From: Silene conica
Taxonomy: Eukaryota; Streptophyta; Magnoliopsida; Caryophyllales; Caryophyllaceae
Reading direction: 5' to 3'
Length of the DNA stretch: 64,000 bases
NCBI GenBank assembly: GCA_029255685.2
Contig: CM055312.2
Location: 5,480,649-5,544,648 of the forward strand
Numbering within the stretch: position 1 is the stretch's first letter; the number at the start of each line of letters is the position of its first letter. The translations under genes and the position numbers were made by a program. This document shows, in pieces, positions 22,418-32,151 of this stretch. Below the pieces are notes generated by a model, which was not told the DNA's origin, did no database searches, and saw only the letters and a program-made list of their open reading frames with translations.

Positions 22418-23905
22418 TTATTTATCTATAGACTTCAAATTGACATATTATTAATTTTTCATAGTAATTATGAGAAAAAAATTGAATTTATAATGTAATT
22501 AATAGAATTGAGTAAGGTCATGAAATGTGTATTATAATGAAATTTGTTACCACAAAACCCAATAATTTCAATTTATAAATCTTCTCAAATAATTTTAAAG
22601 TTTTTTTTTCCTTAAAAAATTGATAATGTCAAATAATAATTTTTTTTATACAGATTAAGTATATGCAAATGTTATGAATAGAGAGCAAGTGTCATTCTCA
22701 AAGCATGCAATCAACCATTTTGTGTATCACAATAAATTCTTGCGAAGTCTTAAAGTAAATAAAGGCCCGGTACAACACTTAAAAAATCTTCAAATATAGT
22801 AAATGTACAAATGTATATAAGTTGAAATTTGTATTGAATTCCATTAATAAAGCTTGTTAATTCGGTGGTCAGAACCGAAGGACCGATTCCGCAGTCCATG
22901 GTTGGCCGGGCCTTAAACTCCCCTCATCTCACTTCGGTCAAAGATTTAAAAAATTAAATGGAAAATCAATATTATTGAAAAAAATGAGTGTTTAATGTTG
23001 TTTAAAATGTAAAAGAAATTAAACTACTTAACCTGTGTAATTCTTTTGTTTAGTACCTTTCCAAGTAGTTTTCTTCACCCAAAAAAAATTGAAGTAAATA
23101 ATTTTACGGGGCAGTGAAATGAATTCTCATAAAAATAGATTATTTTATTATTTCTTTTGGTGATTACAACTTTACAAGTAATAATGAACAATTTGAGATA
23201 GACTCAATCAACACTCGTTTAAGATTTCGCTAGTGCGACCTAGACATTAGTTCTAGCTGGACTCGAGAACTAACTGAGTCACGTTGAGTTTATATTGGTA
23301 TTGGCTAGAGAAACTCGCAAACAACTTGAACTTGTGTGATTTATTATGATTAATTTGTTTTGGAATATCAACTGTTTGTTGAAATTGCTGAATATTTGTT
23401 TATATCACCTTCGAACCTCGAGTTATTGGAAAATATTAAAAGGAAAAATAAAAATCTTACAATTATATATAAGCACTAGTTGTCAAGGTCAAATGTGTGC
23501 ATTAGTTCACAATCTTAATAATGAGCTTAGCTTTTAAAGTTAGGGTGAGTTTAAGATCGATTTGAGCTCGAGTTTTATTTTATGAACAAATATTTTCATT
23601 AATTTGTCGATATTTGCATATATCACATTCGAATATAAATATGAAAAGAAAAACAAATTTACAATTATAGTCCAATGATAGATTAAATGAGTTTCCTTCC
23701 TGCCAACTCCGAAACCTACACATATTGTGTCATGTTCGCAGGGCCAGTCTTACGAACATGGAATAGAGATTGAATAATAAGACAACTAGTTTTCAACCCG
23801 TATAAAATTGCATGGTATATTTTAGAAAAAATGTGGTGGATAATTAAAATTCCCGAATAGCGTTAATAATACGTGAATATTTTGCATTCAATCAATATCT
23901 ATCTA
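22418..23905. other. AT-rich intergenic DNA, no gene seen
   Basis: No protein family, RNA gene or complete element recognised. A phrase 'ccgattccgcagtccatggttggccgggcctt' near 22880 is less A/T-rich but open in no convincing frame. CTAG at 23786-23789 followed by 'cccg..ttgcatgg' may be a decayed minus-strand Helitron end. Confidence 0.5.
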
Positions 23906-24075
23906 TCTATATTATTAAAGGAAGCTTTTTTTGAGCGACCTGATTGGTTGAATAATATATAATAAGAGGTTTCAAAATAGAGATAAGAAAAGATAAAATA
24001 AGGAAGAAAAGATAAAAAAAATTAGTTGGTGTTTCTATCGCATGGAAATTCATGGTTGCAGTATGTCTATCAATT
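23906..24075 (+). mobile_element. Helitron-type 5' end
   Basis: TCTATATTATTAAAGGAAGC after a 'ctatctatcta' run has the plant Helitron start form (TC then TAT.ATTAAAGG). The MULE at 24085 interrupts it about 180 bp in. A decayed hairpin ending ACTATAGT near 28345-28381 might be its distant 3' end, but that is a guess. Confidence 0.35.
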
Positions 24076-24084
24076 AAATAACAT

Positions 24085-24823
24085 AATTGCTCTTTCATGG
24101 ACAACAATTACTCTTTTGTGGACTTTTTATCATTACTTTTCCATATAGTACCCTTTCCCTAAAAAAACAAAATAAACAAACACTCTAATTCTCTTCCTTA
24201 TCAAATTAATCAAATCCGTCAAATTACTCAATTATGAATGCTAGTTTTCATATTAATCAAGTAATGATTCTAAATTATTAACTATGCATCAATAATATTA
24301 AATTAGGAAAATTTAATTTAAGTTAATGCATTAGGGTTCATAAAAATAATGTTAATGAAGATTAGGATGGTTAATTGGGTGGATGGTAGAGGAGGGGTTG
24401 GATTGGTCGAAAGACCATTTTTGGCTGTCGAATAATTTAACGCCTAATGCGTTTCGTAATTCCAACATCTTGAGAATTATTATACTTTGTCTAAATCTGC
24501 CCTCACCCCTTCGTTTCATGTTCATCCTTTTATACAATATTTTTCATGGTGCAAACAATGGGGTATATTGACAGTAGAATGAAATGCAGGAACACAAAAC
24601 AAAAAAAACCGTTGAGTCGATCTGTTCGACAAGTGAACGGACATGAAATCGAGAATGGGAGACGGGGTGGTAAGATGGTGGACGAGGAGAGTTTGGAGAA
24701 AATTGGGGGAAATTGAAAGGAAAGGCAAGCAAACATGAATGACAGAATGAGTAGTATGAAAAGGGCAAAATCGGTAATATCGTACACGATTGAGTAAATC
24801 ACGTATATGAATGAGCATGACCC
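24085..24823. mobile_element. Non-autonomous MULE, 739 bp
   Basis: Inverted ends (left: AATTGCTCTTTCATGGAC; right, inverted: GGGTCATGCTCATTCATA) are flanked by AAATAACAT at 24076-24084 and 24824-24832, a perfect 9-bp TSD. The terminal region shares 'tttttatcattacttttcca', 'aaacactctaattctc' and 'tcaattatgaatgctag' with the element at 36308, so both belong to one family. Several short frames in the middle have no recognisable product. Confidence 0.75.
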
Positions 24824-25393
24824 AAATAACATAATAACAAATAGCAAAAGGAATTTAAAAGACTCGCCCCCTGTTTCACTTGTTACGCCCCCTACTTTTT
24901 AAATAATTCCCATTTTGCCCCTGAATCTTTTTTGGTTTTTTTTTTTTTTTGACGTATTGTTGACGGCCGGGTTTTAAGTTGGTTTTTTCTGAGATGGTAA
25001 TTGAGATAGTTTGTGTGACGATTTTGAGACGGTTTTTGAGATGGTTCTTGAGACGGTTTTTGATAATAATTTTGTAGCCGGAATTTCAGACTTTTTGTTG
25101 AGAATGATTTTGACACGGTTTTTGAGACGGTAATAATAAACAATTTTTGAGACGGTTTTTAAGACGGTTTAATTGCGAATTAGGAAAAAAATTTGGAACG
25201 ATTTTGCGTATGTCTCGTAAAAATTTGTTTCATCCAACAAAAGAAAAGCGTGCTAATAGGTAATATAACGACGTCGTAAATATATCATTATATCATAATT
25301 TACTCGAGTAATTGTACCTTTGCTCGAAAAGTTTCAAGTATTTAAAATATTCTAATTGAATATGAATATATTCTTTCTATCATATATCAATTA

Positions 25394-25475
25394 GTTGGTT
25401 TGCCCGAGTGGTTTAGGGGGAAGACTTAAGATCTCTACACATAAGTGCGCGTGGGTTCGAACCCCACAGGCAGCA
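25394..25475 (+). tRNA. tRNA-Leu (anticodon TAA), possibly decayed
   Basis: 82 nt with box A (TGCCCGAGTGG, 25401-25411), box B (GGTTCGAAC, 25454-25462) and a TTTTT Pol III stop directly after (25476-25480). D stem CCC/GGG and T stem GTGGG/CCCAC are perfect; the anticodon loop CTTAAGA gives TAA. A long variable arm, as in class II tRNAs, fits Leu. The acceptor stem GTTGGTT/AGGCAGC has one G-G mismatch and three G-T or weak pairs, and the anticodon stem has an A-C mismatch, so it may be a pseudogene. No intron is seen. Confidence 0.7.
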
Positions 25476-25500
25476 TTTTTCCATTTTTTTTCATTTTTAA

Positions 25501-25672
25501 CGACACGACCTTGGCCATGTCGTGTAGACCACACGACACAGCCATGGCCATGTCGTGTGGACCACACGACATGGCCTAGGCTGTGTCGTGTAGTCCACAC
25601 GACATGGCCATGGCTGTGTCGTGTGGTCTACACGACATGGCCTAGGTCCTGTCGTGTTTTTTACACGACATT
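25501..25672. repeat. 33-bp palindromic tandem array
   Basis: Five units, each ACACGACA..GCC..GGC..TGTCGTGT plus a GGACC/AGTCC-type linker, follow the tRNA-like gene by about 25 bp. Each unit is close to a perfect palindrome, with CA/TG exchanges between units in the arms. Isolated 'acacgaca' half-sites continue at 25664, 25758 and 25787. Long open frames across it on both strands arise because the unit length is a multiple of three. Confidence 0.8.
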
Positions 25673-25849
25673 GTATTTTTTTTTTTTTTTTTTTTTAATT
25701 TTTATTTTCTTTTCCGTATCTAGCAATGTCAACTCTCGTATTTTTATTTTATTTCTTACACGACAATTTATTATTAATTTTTTTTAAACGACATTGTATT
25801 TTTTTATTTTCCGTCTATAGTATGGAATAATATAATTTGGATGGGAAAT

Positions 25850-26080
25850 TATAAACCGTCTCAAAAAAACGTTTCGTAAACCGTCTCAAAAAAAAACCCA
25901 AAACCCGTCTCAAAAACCGTCTCATAAACCATCTCAAAAAAACGTTTCGTAAACCGTCTAAAAAAAAAACAAAACCCGTCTCAAAAACCGTCTCAAAAAC
26001 CGTCTTAAAAACCGTCTCAAAAACCGTCTCAAAAACCAACTCCAAAACCGTCTTAAAAACCGTCTCAAAAAAAATACAGA
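25850..26080. repeat. (AAACCGTCTCAA) minisatellite, right arm of the inverted-repeat element
   Basis: About twenty diverged copies of 'aaaaccgtctcaa'. The inverted counterpart 'ttgagacggttttt' lies at 24990-25170. Together they form the subterminal arms of the element at 24865-26180. Confidence 0.8.
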
Positions 26081-26189
26081 AATCATCATCACCAACGAAC
26101 GTCAAAACTGAACGCAAGACGCAGGGATAAAATAGGAATAAATTGAAAAATAGGGGGCGTAACAAGTAAAACAGGGGGCGTGATATAGC

Positions 26190-28560
26190 AATCCCCAAGA
26201 GAAATTATACCACATAAAAAGGTCAAATCCCTTTTATTCTCTTATCTTTTTTGATTGTTACGTATATTTTTTGTATATCCGTGATTCCGTATATAGCATA
26301 TTAAAGCAATAATGATGATGTGTAAATTGTTATGCTATTAGTGCATTTACTTGTGCTTATTACGCTAATCATTATATTATAGTGTTTTCTAAACAATTAT
26401 ATGACCTTTCGAATATACTAATAGTACAATTTGTTGAAATTTCAGGTACAATATTAAAGATGAGTGTGTGTATTCCATGGTTTTATAATTCACGGGTGGA
26501 GCAAATCTTCACACAATTCTATTCCAAGCAAACCGTATGCATTCAATATCGCTATTGCTTTTAAGAATTTTTAAAGTTATAGATCTCATGGTAAGAATAA
26601 GATCTACTCGCCAATTGTAGTCAAGTCAAATTAATATTTTCGACTATTGATCAGAGGTTTTGATGTGTTTGTAGAAAATTGTCTCACCCAAATTTTTGGA
26701 GCATAGTTTTCTTCCGTTGATAAAGTTAATTGGTAACCCAACGAGTTGATGACTTTCAAACAACAAAATAAAATTGGACCATCACGAGTATTCGTTAGCA
26801 TTGGAACAACGTCTGACATTGTTATTTGTTATTGCTTTGGTTTTGCCGTTTTGGGTGTTGTTGATAGGGTTTTGTAGGTTTTAGTTTTGATTGTATATTG
26901 TTTTTGTTCCCTGATCACCAAGGAAACGAGGAGTATTTAGGAAACTCGGTTCCAGATTTTAAGATTTTATATGATGATCTTCGTATCAAATCCTATCCAA
27001 TAGGAAGATGGTCAAACTCGAGAGTCGGTAAGTTTTAAGTCATATACGGCTAATTTTGAAATACGAAAGCATAAAACTAGCAAATTAGACTAAAATACAT
27101 ATATAATACATTATACATGCATCGAAAGTTAAACGATGCCTCAGTTATCTTCAAGAATGTTTCTTAACATCGAGACCAAAGGGACGAACAAGTTAACAAT
27201 AAAGGGGATTGTTAAGGTAAAAAAAAAACATGCGACATTAGTATTTTGCAGGCAAACATATAAATATTTTTTTTGGTAAAGTTTGGACACTAAATAAGGT
27301 GAAATATTTGTCAGAGATGGAGTATTTGTTGATATGTGACCGAACATAGATGTTTCATCATACAATAGGGAGTGCAGAAAATTTGTTGAGCAGTAGATCA
27401 TGATTCTTCTATTTTAAGCCTAGATACATACCCTCCCTTTCTTTATATTTATGTGCATAAAATTTATGCTAAAAAAACGTAGATTATTACAATATCCTTC
27501 AGTGTATTAAAAAATTTGAAAATAGGGGCAGAGTTAGAGTAAGTTTATAGGAAATTAGGAATAGTTGAATACGAGTTAAGTACCCTTTCCCTCGCGGTCA
27601 CATACAAATGAGTAAGACGCCAAAAAAATAAAATAGGTAAATAAATGAATAAGACGGAAAGAATATATATTAAGGAAATATACGTCACTGTTATTATCAC
27701 TTTTATGTGTTATTACTTATTAGTATTGAGTTGAATTGACTTTGGGAGAAGGCAAATTTTGGCACGTTCAAATGATAATCGTGAGTCGGTGATTGCCGCA
27801 TTGAAAGCGATAATGTTAAGAAATATAATAGGAAGATTAATTGTTTAACTATATAGACCATCTTTTTCTGTTCATATTAAAAGAGTACTAAATACGACTT
27901 TGATAAAGTTTTAGCTTAACCAAACAAACGAGATTTATACACTTACGTTGATTCTATGAAACCCAACTAATCACCATTTCATATGAAAGATTTTTATTTA
28001 TGTTTGAATTATTAGGCTATGCGTTTTACAAACTTAAAAATTAATACTAACTATATAAGGACCTAAGAAGTAAGAAGTAAGAGTTAAGAGGTAAATGAAA
28101 AAATATCACATTATTTATTTTGAAGTGGGACAACCGACAAATTTAATCCAAATAGAAACTCATGTTACAAAACTTGTTTATGTTATGACTAAAACATTAG
28201 TGATAATGCAAATTCGTATGCTAGGTAACACAACAACCAGGATGTGGTTCATTTGTGAGACAACCATTTCATATATAAAATTGTTTTCAGAGGAATATCC
28301 AAGTCGTTAATTCAATTATAAACATTACGAAAAATATCTATCACAGTCCGTGCATCGCAGGCCCGTTGGCGGTTACTATAGTTTCTCAAAAATAAGTTTG
28401 ACCTAGAAACTTAATACCATCAATTGACTCAATAATATTTTTGTAAACTACCATTACCTACCTTGATCATATTATTCATATAATATATGCAAAGAGGCGA
28501 AGATAAACCAAAGAAATGTTACAATTGTGGCCTATTTTACGTCATGCAACTATGGCTTTT
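26190..28560. other. Intergenic DNA without a recognised gene
   Basis: AT-rich sequence. Two minus-strand frames deserve note: 26631-26819 (starts MSDVVPMLTNTRDGPILFC, in an ACAATGTC context) and 27141-27401. Neither matches a family I know. The first has varied residue use and an AC-rich 5' leader-like stretch (26820-26920), so a short unknown gene cannot be excluded. A decayed Helitron-like hairpin lies near 28345-28381. Confidence 0.45.
26631..26819 (-). CDS. Possible short unidentified gene or exon
   Basis: 62 codons starting MSDVVPMLTNTRDGPILFC. The frame is less A/T-biased in residue choice than surrounding random frames, and the start context (AACAATGTCAGA) is reasonable for plants. 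An AC-rich A/T-poor leader and a TATA-like 'tcatataaaat' (near 26965-26975, minus strand) lie upstream. A possible splice donor (TGG|GTGAGA) occurs late in the frame. I do not recognise the product; a pseudogene or chance are equally possible. Confidence 0.2.
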   Translation of the reverse strand: MSDVVPMLTNTRDGPILFCCLKVINSLGYQLTLSTEENYAPKIWVRQFSTNTSKPLINSRKY

Positions 28561-28570
28561 GGGTAATATT

Positions 28571-29362
28571 AAGTCTTGCTTGTGACGGGTCACCATTTGA
28601 AACGGATATTTTGTGAGATAAAATGGATACAAAATTAGTTAGTGGAGAAAGGGGACTACATGAATAGTGTCGGAGAGAGAGAAAAAGTGGGTATTTTGTG
28701 AGAGGAAACGGTATCCGTCACAAGCTTGTGACGGATACCGCCGTCACAAATAGGGATGTCAGTGGGGCGGGTACAAGTGGATACCGCCCCGCACGCACCC
28801 ACCCCAGTTGGAGGGGCATGCGTAGAGCTTTGGTGGGTGGTGGGGCGGGACGGGTACGAAAATTGTACCCGTCATGGGTATTGGGGCGGGGATGGTTTTT
28901 GCGTCCCACTTCATACCCGCCTACCCGCCAATTATTACAAAAATTAGTACCATTATTACGATAATTCTACAAATATTATGTTGTTATAATTAAGACGTAA
29001 TGTTAAAAATAGCTATTTTATAAAGTATTTTATCAACTTCTTTAGTAAGTAACTAAAATTATATAAACAAATTCCTGAAAATAGAAATTAATAGTAATTA
29101 AATAAACCTGTACAAAAAAAAAGATCGAAAAAAATTTATGGTATACCGGCTTAATGGGTAGGTGGGGCGGGGATGGTTTTGAAAATTTGTACCCGCCACG
29201 GATGGTGGGGCGGGGATGATTTTGGAAACTTGTACCCGCCATGGGTGGTGGGGCGGGGATGGGTACGACATTTTCTTATGGGTACGGGTACAGGGGAGCC
29301 TATATCCAGCACCGTCCGGCCCCAATGACATCCCTAGTCACAAAAGAGAATTTGTGTTCGGG
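28571..29362. mobile_element. MITE with 'gtgacgg' ends, split by a hAT element
   Basis: Left end AGTCTTGCTTGTGACGGG and, after removal of the hAT insertion, right end 'ccgtcacaaaagagaatt' form inverted repeats (TTGTGACGG). Internal phrases match the MITE at 17190-17374 in inverted orientation. Net length is about 200 bp. TSD not certain. Confidence 0.6.
28751..29336. mobile_element. hAT-type element, 586 bp, G/C-rich inner repeats
   Basis: Inverted ends TAGGGATGTCAGTGGGGC and GGCCCCAATGACATCCCTA; flanks GTCACAAA at 28743-28750 and 29337-29344, a perfect 8-bp TSD. Subterminal sequence repeats 'gtacccgcca(t/c)gg(g/a)tgg' and 'tggggcgggga'. No transposase. It landed inside the surrounding MITE. 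Confidence 0.92.
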
Positions 29363-29805
29363 TAAAGTTCAAATTGTTATTGAATAGACAAGAATAGAGT
29401 AATTATTTTTTAGATAATAGAAATATTTTAGATTTGATCTTTAGAAATCGAGGCGCATAGGTTATAGCATAGCACCTGTTTCATTTAAGAGGCTTAATTT
29501 TGAAACGAGTTAATTATTATATCCATAACAAAAATAAAATGCATTAAGAATAGCAATAGATTTCGATCCCACATCTATGCAACTGTGGTGGTATTTAACT
29601 CAGTTTATTCGTAAGACGGATATATCCAGGGTAGTGCAATGAGTAAGGCCTTTGGAGAAATAAACATTTATCCTGAGATTTGTCGGATTTAGGCGAGCAC
29701 AAATAGGATTATACAACCAAATGTATAAGAGAATCGTACCACCATTATGCATTTAATTGCGCTTATGCATATATTTGTTGAGCTTTTAAACTATTTTGAA
29801 TTACA
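29345..29805. other. Intergenic DNA, nothing recognised beyond the MITE end
   Basis: About 450 bp of AT-rich sequence after the end of the split MITE, with no coding or element signal I can support. Confidence 0.5.
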
Positions 29806-31697
29806 CTAGTTTTAAACCCGTGCAAATTGCACGGGTATACTTTTTTAATCATTATTATTATGAGAAAATTGGCTTTTATATTTAGAAAATGTTATTAAGA
29901 AAAATCATTATGTTTCAACCTTAATTTATGATTTAAGAGATATAAATATTTTATAGCATTAAATGCTAGCAACTCTTAAAAACTTTGTTATTAACAAAAT
30001 TTTACGGAGTATAAACAAACACTACATAATTGTTATATAATGCGGCACTATAGAGTTGCCTTTTTAAGATACGAATTTAAAAATTTTGATTACAACAACG
30101 GTGATGTGATATTTTGTAACTATTTTTTCAATTGGGTTCTTTTAAGATAGGTATATGCATATTTCTTTTAAAAATAAAACGGATCAAGTAATACCCAACT
30201 TGATTAGATAGGACAATTATTTTGTAGTCCTGATCTATTTTATTTGACCCGTCTTAAAAGTTAAGACGGACAAACCCATCTTAAATGAAAATTTGTGTTT
30301 TCACCTACACCTAAGTACCTCATCCAAATTCTACTCTGTCATAAAAAGCAAAATGATAATGTTTTTTGTATTGCGGCAATCCAATTGATGTCACATACTT
30401 TAATTGTTTGTTTTGTTCAATCCATCTCAGATCGGTTGACACAATTTAAAATAACAAATTATATAAACATGTATTAATTGACATACAAAAATGATATACT
30501 CCTTATCTACCCTTTAAGATTGATAGAAAATATACTCAAAAACACGGTTTTCTCGTATTGCCCATACCCATATATATTCGTTTTTAAACGCGCGGTTTCC
30601 TCGTGTTGTCCATACCCATATAGATTTGGTTTTAAAATGAATTATTGGCCTAAATGGTGAAGTTAAAAAATTCTACCTCATAAATGTAAGCACGATCATG
30701 TTTCATATTCACTAAATTTGTCGATAATTTTTAATAATTTGGTATCAAATGCACTAAAATAGACCGACCAAACTTACACTAAGACATTAATCTCAAAGAC
30801 TCACACTAACGCTCTCGTTAATATAGCCAAGTTAAAGTAACAGTCCAATTGACATAAACTCAAAACATGGCCTTACTTATAATTTATAAACTCTTCCGGG
30901 AACTCCTATGTGCTTTTATCCCTACCAAATCATACTATTTCACATAAACTGTCATAAACCCCAGGTCCTATTTACTCTCTACACTCCATAACAATTGTGC
31001 GTCTATACTCCTTCTTCAACTATTATTTTGACTCTTGATTTGTAAATCACGACTAATTGTAACTGAGTCACCCTATTTTTAAAAGATAATATTAAATTTA
31101 ATTATTTAAAAGTTGCTTTCATCAATATTAAAGTTGTCCCTAATTTTTTTTCACTCTTTTTTAATTTGTTTCCCATATTATAAATATTTTTTTTGTTTTA
31201 ATTTTTTCATGGTAATTTTTTATTTTAAATAGATAATTATCTTTTATAATTTATAAACAAAACATTTTTTTCATAGTATGCTCTATTATCAACAATTTTT
31301 TGTTTTTTTTTAAGTAAATTAATCAAGCGACTCTATTGAACATGTTATCATTATTTTTAGTTTAAAAATGATAAAATCGATATAATGGAATTTTTCGTTT
31401 GTTCATTTTATTAATTTTTATATCATTATCGATCTAAATTGATATAACAAAAAGATTATTGATGATTATTCAATGAATTTAATTAATCAACGACCCATAT
31501 CATCAATAATAAATCAAATAAATTAATCAGATTGATTTTTTGTTTATTAATCAGATAAATTGTATACGGTTACTAATATATTCCACAATAATTAATTGTT
31601 ATTTCAATGTGGGCCCTTTAATTAAATAAAACTCAAAATGCAGATTCAACCACAGAGCGACACCTCAGCTCTGTGGTTGCTGCTTTAATAAAGAGGA
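29806..31697 (-). mobile_element. Non-autonomous Helitron, 1.9 kb
   Basis: On the minus strand it starts TCCTCTTTATTAAAGCAGC after an A, and ends with a perfect hairpin (ACCCGTGCAA/TTGCACGGGT, plus 29815-29835), a short A/T run and CTAG before a T. This is the Helitron A|TC...hairpin..CTAG|T layout. Near its 5' end lies a short inverted repeat, 'ccacagagc..gctctgtgg'. No Rep/helicase frame. Confidence 0.65.
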
Positions 31698-32151
31698 TTT
31701 TAATATTTTATATTAAAATTAAAATATAGTTGAACTTATATGTATTGTGTTTTATTTGTATAATAATTTTCTAAGTTCAATGTTTAGTAGGAGGGTTCAT
31801 AAGCTTTACAATATAGCTCATATTCTTTCCAATAAAGCTCGAAAATTTTATTAAAAAGCTCAAAATATGTACAGTTAATTGTATACATCTGGTGGTATAA
31901 TCCATCCATTGTTATGCAAGTGTGGCGGTATTTAGCCCGTTTTATTCTTAAGACGGATAATTATAGCAGCGTGATAATTATTAGTCATTAAAAGTTGTCG
32001 TTTACATCATAATAAATTTAGTTAAGTTGAAAAAAGTTCAACTTTACGAAATTAAGTGCAAAAGAACATAGCACTGAGTATTACTATATATTACATCATA
32101 ATTATTGTTTATTATAAGTTGGCCCGGGCATCGCCCGGGCATTAAATTAAA
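31698..32151. other. Intergenic DNA ending in a Helitron-type hairpin
   Basis: AT-rich. At 32122-32140 GCCCGGGC..GCCCGGGC (an 8-bp palindromic stem) is followed 12 bp later by CTAG (32153-32156), a plus-strand Helitron 3' end. Its 5' partner is not obvious. Confidence 0.4.

Larger units (their letters stand above)
24865..26180. mobile_element. Inverted-repeat element carrying a tRNA-Leu-like gene
   Basis: The left arm starts CGCCCCCTGTTTCACTTGTT and continues 'acgccccctactttttaaat'; the right arm is the inverted CGCCCCCTGTTTTACTTGTT and 'acgccccctatttttcaatt'. Inside each arm follows a minisatellite of 'ttttgagacgg' (24990-25170; inverted, 25850-26080), so each arm is about 310 bp. Between them are the tRNA-like gene (25394-25475) and a 33-bp palindromic array. 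Long arms with subterminal repeats suggest a MULE derivative, but I could not find a convincing TSD. Confidence 0.65.

Noticed and set aside
25391-25787. Overlapping long frames on both strands with repeated VDHTTWP / WSTRHG peptides
   Set aside because: Product of the 33-bp palindromic array, whose period is a multiple of three; overlaps the tRNA-like gene.
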